Below are positions 36,201 through 46,386 of a stretch of DNA of 64,000 nt, piece by piece (positions within the stretch are counted from its first letter, which is position 1; the number at the start of each line of letters is the position of its first letter). Source of the stretch: Ochotona curzoniae (lineage: Eukaryota; Chordata; Mammalia; Lagomorpha; Ochotonidae). A program made the translations under genes and the position numbers. The notes beneath the pieces are model-generated. The model was not told the DNA's origin. It did no database searches and saw only the letters and a program-made list of their open reading frames with translations. Where the stretch lies: NCBI RefSeq assembly GCF_017591425.1, contig NW_024464918.1:10662001-10726000 (forward strand), given 5' to 3'.

Positions 36201-39200
36201 GGAAAGATATGTAAGGAGATGGTTTCAATATAAAGTGACAGACACCAAACAGAATACAACAGTTCCTTCAAATGGAAAATGCATTTCACTCTCACAGACA
36301 GGAACTAGTACTGACTTCGGCAGCACATACTCTAAAACTGGAACAACAGGAACTAAAATTCTGGAAGGTCTCCGCAATGTAATGAGCAGACTGTTTCCTC
36401 ATTCTCAATCACCATTTAGGGAAGCTGAAGTGTTGTTTTAAAACATGAAAATGGTTACCCTGTGGCACTTCTTAAAATGTAGCATTTACTAGAAACTTGT
36501 GACAGGCGTCTGGACTTGCAGTTAAGCCCCACGTAGGGAAGTCCACACTCCGGGAAGTCCACACTCCGTGTCCCAGTGCCAGGGTTTTACCTCTGCCTCC
36601 TTAATTTCAGTTTTGTGAGGCAGCAAGTGACAGCTCCAGTGGGTCTGCCTTGCACATACATGGAAACCTGGACTGTTCTGGGCTCCACAACTCCATCTAG
36701 CTCAACCTAAGATGTCCCTAGCACTTGGGGAATGAACCAACTGATCAAAGTTTTCTGTTGTGTTTCCTTTTCACTCTCTCAAACATACATTTTTTAAAAT
36801 CTTCTCAAATCTTTGGGAGGCCTGAGAACAAGTTTCCCAAGTGATTATCATGCAGCTGTTCCCTGAACTACACTTAGAGAAAGAATACGGAAGCCCGGCA
36901 CAATGGCCAATCCTCCACCTACACGTAGTGGCATCCCATAATGACATCAGTTTGTGCCCCATCCAGCTCCCTGCTTCTAGCCTGGGAAAGCAATTGGAGG
37001 ATGGCTGCTGAAGTCCTTGGAACCCTGAACCCAAGTGTGAGATGTGTAAAAATCTCCAGGACACAGACCCGCTCAGCTCTGGTTGCTGCGGTCATTTGAG
37101 GAATGACACAGTGGATAGATCTTTCTGTCTGTCTGTCCATCTCTCTGTAAATCTGCCTTTCAAATCATAACAACAGTCAAAATAAAGCTCTCTAGATTTG
37201 ATCAAAGAACAAACCTTAGTTTTTTCTATAACCTTCCTGTGGCCACGGACAACTCACTTAAAGCACTAGAAGCCTGCTTTCTCAGTTCTAAATGAGAAAT
37301 GATAATATAAAAAAAATTCTAAAAAAAGAAATTATAATATATTCTTTATATTGTAGACTTCATAGAACATACGCAAAACATTTTCACAGCAAACAGCACT
37401 GAGGACTGGTTCGGGGGTGCGCTGACAGGGCTAGACTCCAGCACCCACTGGTGCTCTTGAGAACTGGCGTACATCCGGCACAGGTTGAGAGTGAACCAGG
37501 TAGGACCAGTTCACATCACCTGCTGGCAAATCTGAACACCAGAATGGAGTGTGGCTCAGGCCAGGTTCAGTTGCAACAAATGCCAGTTCACATGAGGGCC
37601 GGGACCAGGGACCAGCCGGACTGAACTAGGCTATAACCCCAACCAGCATGAGCTGGAATTGAGGAAAGGTCAGCCCCAGAGAGGCTACAGCACCCACTGG
37701 CAAATGCCAAGGTGAGGCGGGCCATGCTAGATTGGGCTACAGCACCCAACCAACACACATGGAACTCAGTGGGGGTGAGGGTGAAGCCAGTAGAGGGGAT
37801 GTGTAAGACTCTCCTGCTGGACCCTCACTCCTACTGGATAGTGTGAGTTGGGATGGGGGCAGACCAGGCTGGGAAGGGTTACAACACCTGTTGGCCTCAT
37901 CATGTGAGCTGGATGAGGGAAAAGCCAGGGTTGGTTGACTGTTCCTACTGGTGCATGCATAAGCCAGAGTGGATGTGGGTTGGTTAGGCTTTGCCGCAGC
38001 ATCAGCTAGCAAATGTTGGCATGGAGGGCTAATTCTGTCAAGTTAACCTTCCAAACCACCTGAAAAATGCAGGATCTGGGAGTGGGAATGGGCCCAGTAG
38101 GGAAACAGTGGACACCTCCTTCCTGGGTTGCCACTCTGACTGGTGAGCTTGAGAACAGGACTGGAATGGGAATGGCTACACAGTGGCACCTGACAACACA
38201 TATGTGGGCTGGACAGTGCGGCTGGGTGGGTTCAACTAGCCTTCATCCCCACTGACCTGTATCAGAGCTGAATGGGATGTGGGACAGACAGAACCAATCT
38301 GTTGTACATACTGCCAAGCACAGGAACCTGGGCAGGAGGCGGGCTTGGTGGGGGTCATTGTAGGTCACTCAGACTAGACTGCAGCTGCCACTGGTTTGTG
38401 TAAGGGCCAAGTGTGTGGTGGGCAGGATGGAGCTCAACTGCAACCCCCACTGGTTTGCACAGAAGACAGGGCTGGAGACAACTGACCCAGCAATTACAAC
38501 ACTGTGTGTGTAGGCCGATTTGGGTGACAAACTGTGTTGGACCCTGTATGGGATGCACACACAAGAATCAGGTCTAGGATCACTTCAGACACAGTTTCTT
38601 TGGGGGATCCCCCCAACTAAACTGCTGGACTCAGAACCCCAACCATGAAGAGAATTACAGGTTCCATGGTCTGACAGTGGAGTGCATGTGTCAGAGCTGG
38701 GCGTCCTCAGTGGCTTAGAGCAGTGGACAGCTTATCCAGGTGCACATGGAGGATAAGGCAGGACACTGGAGCCTGCAGAGGACACCTGGTACCACAAGAG
38801 AGGACAGAGAACAAAAGAAATTGATCAACTACCCCAGCCAAGTGTTGGCAGTGAACATCTGGGCAAACGGAGACTCCAGGGTGAACTATGTCATCCAGTG
38901 GGTGGCTGTCCTCCCTCCCAGGGTGCAGAGGCTTTTGGGAGGCTGGATGTGGCTTCTCTGCTTGCCACCGTCACTTCCCCCAGGTATGGAGGGGAAAAAA
39001 AAAAGAGAGAGAATGTGCAAATGGTTATTTTACCCCCTTCCTGTAGTCTTGACCTTTATCATCCTAACCAACTATCTATCATCAAAACTACATTTAAAAA
39101 AAAATAAAAAATAATAGTACTGATAAGGCACTCCAGAAACCTTTGTATAATTCATATTTTTATCTTTATCAACATATAACTCAATCTAATTACATGCGCC

Positions 39201-42200
39201 TTGCCATATTAACAGAGAGCATATTACATATTGTTAAGTGTTCAATGGTTAAAGCTTTCAAGTACGTGAAATTAAGACATGTTCTGCTCCAATGCACCAA
39301 TTCTTAAAACAGTTCGTATATAACAAAAGGAACAGACTAAACTGTACCTGGAACTCATGAATGATGTGATGAACTGCATCAGAATCCAACAGATTAACTT
39401 GTTCAAATTTTGGTCTTGCTCTTCGAAAACCACAGCCAACGGCATGCCAGTTATTCTGCTGAAATTCTTTGTGTACAGCTCTGCCAAGAAGCCCAGTGGC
39501 ACCAGTGACCAGAACACGCCTATTGGGGATATTAACTTCCTCCTAAAAGGTAGGGCAAAGAAGAATCGTTTACTTTGAAAATCAAGCTTTCACCATTGTT
39601 CGGTGAATTTGTCAAACATAAGCAGTTTGATGCATATTTAATATCTAAAGGCCAGTTCTAAAAATTTAACTGTATCAGCAAATACATTAAGTTTTATTAA
39701 CCTTAGTGCTCCCCCCCCAAAAAAAACCTTAAGATGACACTCCAAGATCTGCATAGCTAGAATTGCATTTCCTATGTGGATAATGGAAAACAGTGTTTCT
39801 TATGACCGATGTCAGTCAAACAATACCAGTTATGCTATTCAATTTAAATATGTACAACTGGGGCTTGCATGTTGATTCACTGGCCAATCCTCCTTCAAGA
39901 GCCAGCATCCTACACGGGTACCGGTTCATGTCCCAGCTGCTCCACTTCCCTTCCAGCTCCCACTTCTGGCCTGGGAAAGCTGCAGAGAATGATCCAATGC
40001 CTTAGGACCCTGCACCTGCAAGAGAGAACCTGAAAGAAGCTCCTAACTATGGATGGGCTCAGCCATTTGGGGAGTGAGCCAGCAGACAGAAGATCTTTCT
40101 CCCTCTCTCTCCTTCTCTCTGTAAAATCTGCCTTCCCAATAAAAATAAATAAATCTTAAAAAAAAAAAAAAAAGCACAACTTCAGTTTTAACTTATTCTA
40201 TGGTTTAAGTATTCCAGTTATATTTCCAATATCTTTTCTTGACATTTGTAGTCTTTAGCTTTTAATCTTATATTTTCTTTGAAATATCAATTTATCGTGT
40301 ATTTACAGATCTGAGTAAGGGAATCAGTCAGCATTTCAAAGGAATTTAGGTAAGGAAAAATGATTCTGGTTCTAACCACACTAACATGTTTTCTAAATTT
40401 AACCAAAGTAATAAACTTTCCTGTGTTAACTCTAATTCACCTACATGTAATATTTAAAGCAGAGCTGAGAAGGAGAGGGTAAAAAACACTAAGTATTTTA
40501 AAATGATCTGTATGACTACTGAAAACAAAGAAAAATTACTTACAGAAATTAAGCATCCACCACTATCTAGGAAAGAGTTTAAATTGTGTAATATTTCCTT
40601 TTCTAGAAAGGATAATACCTTTGTCCCTTAAAAAGAAATGTTAAGTTTAAGCATTTGAAATTCACCAAGTGGGCCCGGCGTGATAGCGTAGTGGTTAAAC
40701 TCCTTGCCTTACATGCTCTGGGATCCCATATGGTCACCAGTTCTAATTCTGGCAGCTCCACTTCCCATCCAGCTCCCTGCCTGTGGCCTGGGAAAGCAAT
40801 GGAGGATGGACCAAGCCCTTGGGACTCTGCGCCCATGTGAGAGGCCCGGAGGAGGCTCCTGGCTCTGGCTTCCAATCAGCACAGCACCGGCTGTTGCACT
40901 CACTTGGGGAGTAAACCATCGGTCAGAAGATCTTCCTCTGTCTATCTTCCTCTCTGTAGATCCACCTTTCCAATAAACATAAGTAAATCTTAAAAAAAAA
41001 AAATTCACCAAGTGAATTCAACAGTGAATTACAATCCATACACATCATTGGCTCTGTAAAGTATGTCTTTCTCTCATTTTATTTTTGGTAATGATGTTTG
41101 CCACCACTACATCTTACAGAAAGAACCAATAGAAAATGCATATTGTGAAAAATTATGCCTGGTTTTCAAACTTTTTTTCACCAAGATAAACTTATGCTTA
41201 ACCTTTTTCTAAATTAAAAAAAAAAAAAAAAAAAGGAAGTACTAACCAGTAGGCAGTTTGCCTACCTCCAACACTGAAGTTTTTGTTTCGCTTTTTGAAT
41301 TATACAGAGAAAACGACAGAGCCCTTCCATAAATTGATTCACTACTCAAATTGGCCCCAAGGGCCAAGCGAAAGCCAGGTGCCCCAGGACCCCATCTTTG
41401 TCTTCCACATGCGTAGCAGAGCCTCAAGTATTCTGGCCATCTCCCACTGCTTTCCCAGGCACATGGCAGGGAGCTGGGTCAGAGGTGGAGCAGCCCAGAC
41501 TCACACTGGCGCCCAGACTGTACGCTGGCATCTCAACTGGTGGCTTAACCCACTGCACCACACTGGTCCCCAACATTAAGTTTCCAGAAGATAAAGGTTC
41601 TGCTGGGAATACAAATACATTTCAGTTAAAATTGCTGGAGTTGTTGGTTCATAATCCATTTCTATATCCTTACACCCTGAAGTCATATGCAATATCCCAA
41701 GAATAGAATCTTAAGCAGTCAGATGAGACAATGCTGGTGATGTGTTTATTAAAGGAGCAGAGAGCTAAAGTACAAGGATTTACTGAAAAGGAAAGGATAC
41801 TACACAAGCTTGTCTTTGAAAACTACCAAGCGTTATATAAACACACATCTGTACTTTTCATGATAAGAATAGCCTTGTTAAGGCTGTTCCACTCAGTTAT
41901 TTTTAAAGTGAGGAATCTGAAGTCTAGATGTTAAAGATTTTGTCCACAATAAAAACACAGAAGTGAGAAGCCAAAACAAGATATTCAGTTTTCTTGCTTC
42001 TGGAGTAAGGTCAAACACAATAAAATTTATTTCAATCCTCTGATCTTAAATTTGGCTTGTTGAAATACTAAAATTTTAACTACTCTACCACTACAGTGAA
42101 CTGAGAAACAACACCCCTTTTGATCTAGTAGCTTGTTGGTAAATGTTGTATGCAGACAAGATGATCAATGCTCTTCCATATTTCAAGTTTTATAATTCTA

Positions 42201-45200
42201 ACATATTCCATGCTATCCTTACAATAAAGGGACTGGAAACGATGAGAAAACAGTTTCATCTTTGTGAGTTAACCAACTTTTCCTCAGGCCACCTTTTGTC
42301 ATCCAAGTAAAAATGAGCAAAAACTTTTTCATTTTTCATTTTGATTTTAAGTTCACTGTGGCTGTGAAATATACATCATTTTAAGAGACGCCAAACAAAA
42401 ATAAAAATGTTTCCTCCTACTTTTCAGCTTCGATTTGACCAGCATTCTACCCAAAGCGTTTTAAAGTACACTGTTTTGCTGAATTCTACATATTCTCTAG
42501 CAAGGAAACAATTCCTCTAAAAATCACTTTGGTCAAACATTCTGAAACTTGGTTTGGTCGTTCAAAACACAGGGGATATGCAAGCATTTCAACAGACTCA
42601 GAACAAAAAGCTGTCTAGGTCACACAAGGTATAATACAGCATTAAAAATGTTTGCCTGAACATTCCTCTTTTCTACTACATTACATATGTCCAACAAGTT
42701 TAAGGTACTTTAACTATACCTACCTCTGTTTGTAGAAACTCTTAGGTATACGGAATTCACCCACTTCAGGCAATCAGATTTGCAGGTACCAAAATTTTCC
42801 TGAACAATGCTGTATATGTAAATGAGCGGTTCTTACCGTGCTAGGCATGACACTGTACTCCTAAAGGCAATGGTAGGGAAACGCTGTCTAAACGATCCAA
42901 CAGCCTTCTGGGACCGTGATTTACACTTTAGCTGATTAATTCATATCAAAACGTTCCAGTAGGGCCAGTGCTGCTAGCAGGTAAAAGCTGCAACAGGTGA
43001 TGGCGGCATCCCACACGGACACCACTTCCCATCTCACATCCTCCACTTTCAATCTAGCTCCCTGCTAATGCCCTGGCAAAGCAGTGGAAGGCTGTACAAG
43101 TGTACGGGCACCTGTCACCCGTTGGAGAAGCCCAGACGAAGCTCCCGACTCTGGTCTGACCCAGCATAAACTTGCCATTGGGGCAATAAACCCCAAGGAC
43201 CGAAGACAGTTGTCTCTCTCCTGCTCTGACTTTCAAATTATTCAGTTTATTACCTATCTGAGCTACAGTCAAGTTTTACAAACGTCCTAGAAGAATGAAA
43301 TATCACTCTCACTTGGAAAGGGATATTGTTTAACTTTAGTAGCATATTTTCAGGTTTACTTATTTTTATTGTTAAGGCAGATTCACATAGAGAAGGAGAA
43401 ACAGAAAGATCTTCCATCTGCTGGTTCACTCCCCAAGTGGCTGCAACCACTGCAGCTGAGCTGATTGGAAGCCAAGAGCTTTTTCCGGGTCTCCCACGTG
43501 GGTGCAAGCTCCCAAGTCTTTGGGCCGTTCTCAACTGCTTTCTCAGGACACAGGCTGGCAGCTGGATGGGAAGAGCAGCAGCCAGGGCACCCACATAGGA
43601 TCACAGGGCTTGCAAGATGAGGATTTAGCCACTGAGCCGTTGTGCCCGGCCCTCAGCACTTTTTACAGCTAACAAAGTTTCACACTTCATTCATGGATCC
43701 TGCAACACTGATTCCCTCAGAGGTAGACCTGGACTTTTATCAACCTTCAGACTCCTTAACTACCTAGGTAGGTCTGGTTTAACTTCTGTCACCATACTGT
43801 AACGTACCACCACAGGATGCCTCCCCCAGCAGTTATTCTAAGAGTTCTCATTCTCAACAGCGAGTTTTCATTTCACAGGTTTTCAGTAGAATGTGCCCAA
43901 GAATTCAGTTCTATGATTTTTAACAAAAGAAAACATTAAAAGCCACTGTCACATTACTGAAATCCTGTACAAGTAGATCTCGATCTCTCTCTCTCTCTCT
44001 CTCAGCAACAACCAGGCATTTACATCAACAACATGAACTGGAACTGCGTGCAGCACTCATCTATCCTCCAAGACCCAAGACGATTTAAACACACTAAATC
44101 CACTAACTTTCTGAAAGCATAAAAAAAAACGCGTTATAAAAATCAACGCCCTCCAGTCCACAAGACGCACAGGGGTGGACCCCGACCAGGGCTGGTCCAG
44201 CCTTGCACGCAGGTGACACGGGTGCGGGACGTCCACCCCATAGCTTAACAGGGTCTCCCCCGACCCCCGGTTCTGATGCCCCGCACGCTCAGACACGGCT
44301 TCCTCCCACTCCCACCTCTCGGCCTCTCGCAGTGGGGTGCCAACCCAAGCGCATCCCCCCCGGGCACCGACCTCTCCCAGGAGCTGCCTCCCTCCCGCCA
44401 GACCCACAACAAAACAAGACTGCCTCCGGGTTTGAGAAGCGGCCGACAGACCCGCCGAGGTAAACACACCCGGCGGGGAGCTCGCACCGCCGCGCCGCCT
44501 CCTCACCTCCACCAGCCTGCAGCTCCCGGGCACGAAGTGAATGGAGAGCTCCTTCTGCCGCCCCACCATGCCCGCCGTCTTGAGGACGCCGCCCGAGCGG
44601 CCGCCGCCTCCCCGACAGCCGAGCGCCGCCGCCCGCCTCAGCTAGGCCCCAACCGACGCCCGCGCTCCACTTCCGGCTTCCTCCGCCACCGCCGCGCGCG
44701 CGGATTGGCCGCGCTCGGAAGGCGTCACCGAAAGGGGGCGGGCGCACGCGGGACGCGCCCCAGCCCACGCGCCGAGTCTTAAAGTGATAACACGGAACAA
44801 AGACGCGGACCTAAAGCGTGTCTCCCCTGCGTGCCCTTGCTTGTAATTCTCCTAGTTTTACTTTTTCAGTCTTAACGCAGAGCCTAAGAAGTCAATACAG
44901 GGTGAAACCCAAGAGTTTTAGGATTCGAGTTTTAGGCTTTTGAAAGAAATCAGACATTAAGTGTTGTCTGAGTCAGGAACTTATTTGCGCTTCTGTAATG
45001 TCTTTAAAAAAAAACACGTGTGAAACTTCAAAAATGTGACACCACTTTTAATTAATTTAAAAACGTGTTGGGGAGTGGACGATGAACGATCTGTGCACCT
45101 CTTCGGTGCCTTCTGGAGTTTAGTCTTGATTAGAAGGGGAACAGGCAGCAGAGCCAGGGACACCCCACGGGTTTTTAGGGGATTTCACTGCAGCCCCAGT

Positions 45201-46386
45201 TCCTCCACTGCCCGGGCCAGCTTCTCAAATCAAAGGAAATACTATCGAAAGTCGGGATCCAGAGCACTCAAACGATTGGGCCACAAGTACCCGGGGTGCC
45301 CGCGACTCTGATCCCGAAGACTCTGCAGGTTCCCCAAGGGCTGCCTTGCTCTGGTGTAGATCCCAGGATAACGAGTTTGAAACGTCGCCCACCAAAGGAT
45401 TACCACTGGAATTTTGCTAAGCAGGCCTCGGGTTCCTCATCCCCGCATCATAAACCAAAAATGGGGTCGACTTTTTTATACTACGTCAGAGCTTGACTTT
45501 TCCTTGTTCCCCATCCCATCCAGGGAGAATTCAGTTCCTTCTTCGTGTAAATGCTTAAATTTTCATTGGAACTGGACTGGAGACAGCCTGAGGCAGCCGC
45601 TTTTTAATTTTATTTCAAATCAAGTCTTTGATGATCATAGATTTAGCATTATAATCAGCAGACAAGAAAGGGCATGGGGAAATGATGGGTGAGGGGGCAG
45701 ACCCAACATCTCATTAATCCTCCTTTAAAAACTGGGGAACTCTATTTTTAGTTGTTTTTAGGGAAAAAAAACAAAGGTACTCCAAGCGTATAAGATTTAG
45801 TGACATAATTATCATTTTGATTCTCAGACAGCCTTGCCTTGAATGAGATTCAAAACCCACTTTGAGGCTTGCCATGTAGATGGGGTATGGTTCTAGGGGC
45901 ATATGTTTGGATATGGTTTTTAATTATTTTCTTTTAACAAGGTCAGGGTTCCTGGGAATCAAAGCTCACCTGTGCAGACAGTATCCAACTTCCTGTGGTG
46001 GCTAAGTGTAGAGAGCTTACCCGGGAACTGAAAGTAACCTGAGCATGTCTAATTTAAACAAAGACAGGGCTGGAGTCCCCCTCTATCTGGAATCCTCATT
46101 TCTAGAGAACCTTCCAGTCCCTCATTGCATTTAATTTGGTAAATGGAGCTGTCGTTCTCGCCGGCATTCACGGAGACTTACCTGAGCCCTGCGCCCCCGG
46201 GAGCCCTGGGTCAAAACTACGCTTGGCTTGTTCTTTTGTGTCCTAAGGTTTTCTTTCTTTACACACCCGCTCTGCTTGTACCAAGTATTCGCGGGGAGGC
46301 TTTTTAAAGTTAATTCTCACTGCGACGTCTTCATTTTCTGCATTGCTCGCACTTACCTGTTCCATGGCCTCCGGCACTTCGGGCAT
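30055..46386 (-). CDS. MAT2B: MAT2B, methionine adenosyltransferase II regulatory (beta) subunit, complete gene, 7 coding exons plus alternative first exon
   Basis: MAT2B is the non-catalytic subunit that binds the MAT2A catalytic subunit in cytosol and nucleus and modulates S-adenosylmethionine synthesis from methionine and ATP. Coding exons read on the minus strand are 44569-44507, 39542-39348, 35703-35589, 35404-35252, 32484-32291, 30702-30589 and 30225-30055. All have AG/GT borders and compatible phases, and they sum to 1005 nt, i.e. 334 residues plus stop, which is the human isoform 1 length. The fold is an extended-SDR Rossmann protein. The dinucleotide loop TGATGLLG is at residues 34-41, and an SDR-like Tyr159-x-x-x-Lys163 (YGKTK) is in exon 4. 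The C-terminus ends RWRQTVFH. A second first exon (46386-46357) splices to the same exon 2 and gives a 323-residue isoform. No disruptions are seen. Identification rests on near-identity to the human protein as I remember it. Confidence 0.98.
30589..30702 (-). CDS. MAT2B: MAT2B exon 6
   Basis: The exon has 38 codons, residues 241-278, phase 0 at both ends. It reads [20 protein letters not shown] and ends LPSSHLRP. The acceptor is ATTCTCAG and the donor CCT|GTGAGT. Confidence 0.98.
30796..31130 (+). mobile_element. C-SINE in MAT2B intron 5
   Basis: Young subtype, antisense to MAT2B, flanked by AAAGTTCTAGG / AAAGCTCTAGG. Confidence 0.93.
31561..31893 (-). mobile_element. C-SINE in MAT2B intron 5
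   Basis: Young subtype in the gene's own orientation, flanked by CAGAATCAA repeats. It forms an inverted pair with the copy 430 bp away. Confidence 0.93.
31917..31939 (+). repeat. Short (AATTCA)n hexanucleotide repeat
   Basis: About three and a half units of TTCAAA adjoining the preceding SINE. Confidence 0.8.
32291..32484 (-). CDS. MAT2B: MAT2B exon 5
   Basis: The exon has 194 nt, residues 176-240. It starts in [20 protein letters not shown] and ends in [10 protein letters not shown]. It corresponds to the substrate-domain side of the SDR fold. The acceptor is CTCTAG and the donor CTG|GTAAGA. Confidence 0.98.
32925..33200 (+). mobile_element. C-SINE (old) in MAT2B intron 4
   Basis: GGATTAAGCCGACGCTGGTG head area to AAGTAAAACAAATCTTAG tail. 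Confidence 0.8.
33417..33737 (+). mobile_element. MaLR-type LTR, 5' part
   Basis: It starts with CTATGGTTTGTACAG, then TTAATCCCAGCAGTGAGAG, and runs to GAGCCAAAACGAACTT. A minus-strand C-SINE inserted at its end. It lies in MAT2B intron 4. Confidence 0.7.
33738..34067 (-). mobile_element. C-SINE inserted in a MaLR LTR
   Basis: Full length, flanked by AAAACGAACTT / AAAACAAACTT (one mismatch). Confidence 0.92.
34068..34140 (+). mobile_element. MaLR-type LTR, 3' part
   Basis: It continues across the SINE with AGTTACCTAGTCTTTACACA and ATAAAATGGACTTAATACAG, the usual end of MST/MLT LTRs. Confidence 0.7.
34155..34497 (+). mobile_element. Second MaLR (MLT1-like) LTR
   Basis: It contains ACTCTGATCCCCAATGCAAC, a TTTATAAAGGGGCTTGATGG stretch and the terminal AACAGCAAACTAAGATATGG. 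It sits directly behind the first MaLR LTR. Confidence 0.7.
34685..34940 (+). mobile_element. C-SINE (ancient) in MAT2B intron 4
   Basis: GCAGCACTGCTGCTTAGCAG head, GAAAAGCAGCAGAGAATGGC body. Confidence 0.65.
35252..35404 (-). CDS. MAT2B: MAT2B exon 4 (SDR-like Tyr-Lys motif)
   Basis: The exon has 153 nt, residues 125-175. It contains [20 protein letters not shown] and then NLYGKTK, where Tyr159 and Lys163 occupy the SDR YxxxK positions. Human Ile152 and Asp165 are replaced by Met and Glu. The donor is TTAG|GTAAGA. Intron 3 upstream is only 184 bp. Confidence 0.97.
35589..35703 (-). CDS. MAT2B: MAT2B exon 3
   Basis: The exon has 115 nt, residues 87-124 plus the first base of codon 125. It opens [18 protein letters not shown], the SDR strand and loop that follow the cofactor site. 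The acceptor is CTTCTAG and the donor GCAG|GTAATA. Confidence 0.97.
36312..36405 (+). pseudogene. RNU6-P: U6 snRNA pseudogene fragment
   Basis: The 5' 30 bases match U6 closely (CTTCGGCAGCACATA...AACTGGAAC). Similarity then decays, but CTCCGCAATGTAATGAGCA still follows the order of the U6 3' half. It lies in MAT2B intron 2, antisense to the gene. It is retroposed by LINE machinery and not expected to be functional. Confidence 0.75.
36500..36785 (+). mobile_element. C-SINE (ancient) with internal 16-bp duplication
   Basis: Only the 3' part is clear (CACTTGGGGAATGAACCAAC). GGGAAGTCCACACTCC occurs twice in tandem at 36536-36567. Confidence 0.5.
36893..37168 (+). mobile_element. C-SINE in MAT2B intron 2
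   Basis: CCCGGCACAATGGCCAATCC head to AATCTGCCTTTCAAATCATA. Confidence 0.8.
37390..39110 (+). mobile_element. Unclassified A-tailed GC-rich retroelement, long copy (MAT2B intron 2)
   Basis: About 1.7 kb, antisense to MAT2B. The 5' 0.7 kb consists of degenerate units of roughly 80-100 bp that repeat a core like CTACAGCACCCACTGG. The middle 0.75 kb is almost identical to the inverted copy at 48.7-49.5 kb. The 3' part ends in an A-rich tail (TTTAAAAAAAAATAAAAAATAA). The A-tail and 5' truncation of the second copy point to LINE-mediated movement. I cannot assign it to a named family: an L1 untranslated region or an SVA-like composite are both possible. Confidence 0.65.
39348..39542 (-). CDS. MAT2B: MAT2B exon 2 (Rossmann dinucleotide loop)
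   Basis: The exon has 65 codons, residues 22-86, phase 0 at both ends. It starts [20 protein letters not shown]. The GxxGxxG loop (Gly35, Gly38, Gly41) is the NADP-binding P-loop of extended SDR proteins, and [12 protein letters not shown] follows. The acceptor is TTTTAG and the donor CAG|GTACAG. It is common to both first exons. Confidence 0.98.
39860..40175 (+). mobile_element. C-SINE in MAT2B intron 1
   Basis: CTTGCATGTTGATTCACTGG head, A-tail of about 16 bp. Confidence 0.85.
40672..41000 (+). mobile_element. C-SINE in MAT2B intron 1 with perfect target duplication
   Basis: Starts GGGCCCGGCGTGATAGCG. Direct repeats AAATTCACCAAGTG lie at 40658-40671 and 41001-41014. Confidence 0.95.
41280..41573 (-). 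mobile_element. C-SINE (old) in MAT2B intron 1
   Basis: Degraded tail side; the head reads CTGCACCACACTGGTCCCC. Confidence 0.8.
41574..42959. other. MAT2B intron 1 sequence, repeat-free
   Basis: 1.4 kb of unique AT-rich intron. No further exon or splice-bounded open frame recognised. Confidence 0.6.
42960..43240 (+). mobile_element. C-SINE (old) in MAT2B intron 1
   Basis: AGGGCCAGTGCTGCTAGCAG head to CTGACTTTCAAATTATTC. Confidence 0.75.
43350..43652 (-). mobile_element. C-SINE in MAT2B intron 1
   Basis: TTATTTTTATTGTTAAGGCA tail side to GAGCCGTTGTGCCCGGCCC head. Confidence 0.88.
43983..44005 (+). repeat. (TC)n microsatellite
   Basis: Eleven TC units in MAT2B intron 1. Confidence 0.95.
44150..44790 (-). 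promoter_or_regulatory. MAT2B: MAT2B V1 CpG-island promoter and 5'UTR
   Basis: This is the most CpG-dense stretch of the window outside the solo LTR at 20.3 kb. Upstream of the exon 1a ATG (44569), on the gene strand, there is an inverted CCAAT box (ATTGG on plus at 44704-44708), a GGGGGCGGG Sp1-type box at 44734-44742, and a CRE-like TGACG (CGTCA on plus near 44723). There is no TATA box. CpG continues through exon 1a into intron 1. The transcription start probably lies about 44600-44690. Confidence 0.75.
44507..44569 (-). CDS. MAT2B: MAT2B exon 1a (isoform V1 start)
   Basis: The ATG at 44569-44567 opens [12 protein letters not shown]..., 21 codons ending in GAG. The donor GTGAGG follows in phase 0. 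Human V1 has Glu at residue 5 where this has Gln. The exon lies inside a CpG-rich promoter, as expected for the ubiquitous isoform. Confidence 0.97.
44791..46356. other. Sequence between the two MAT2B first exons
   Basis: Repeat-free; short open frames on both strands look like chance. It would be intronic in V2 transcripts and upstream flank for V1. Confidence 0.6.
46357..46386 (-). CDS. MAT2B: MAT2B exon 1b (alternative first exon, isoform V2 start)
   Basis: The ATG at 46386-46384 reads [10 protein letters not shown], ten codons, followed at once by a strong donor GTAAGT in phase 0. The human V2 N-terminus is a very similar ten-residue peptide (MPEMPEDMEQ, from memory). Splicing to exon 2 at 39542 gives 10+313 residues, the known V2 length of 323. 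The exon is 1.8 kb upstream of exon 1a and needs its own promoter. Confidence 0.92.

Noticed and set aside
36536..36567. Tandem GGGAAGTCCACACTCC looked like the start of a repeat array.
   Set aside because: Only two units occur, inside an old SINE; there is no spacing or array structure.
38355..38564. Two almost identical 69-codon frames (here and at 49003-49212) suggesting a conserved gene.
   Set aside because: They are the same repeat copied in inverted orientation; the identity comes from recent duplication of the element, not from protein constraint.
44057..44569. A 170-codon minus-strand frame starting at the MAT2B exon 1a ATG.
   Set aside because: Only the first 21 codons are MAT2B. 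The rest is read-through of the GC-rich intron past a clear GTGAGG donor.
44276..44782. A 168-codon plus-strand frame across the CpG island, possibly an antisense or divergent gene.
   Set aside because: It is the low stop-codon frequency of GC-rich DNA. No splice, homology or polyadenylation support, and it is antisense to exon 1a.
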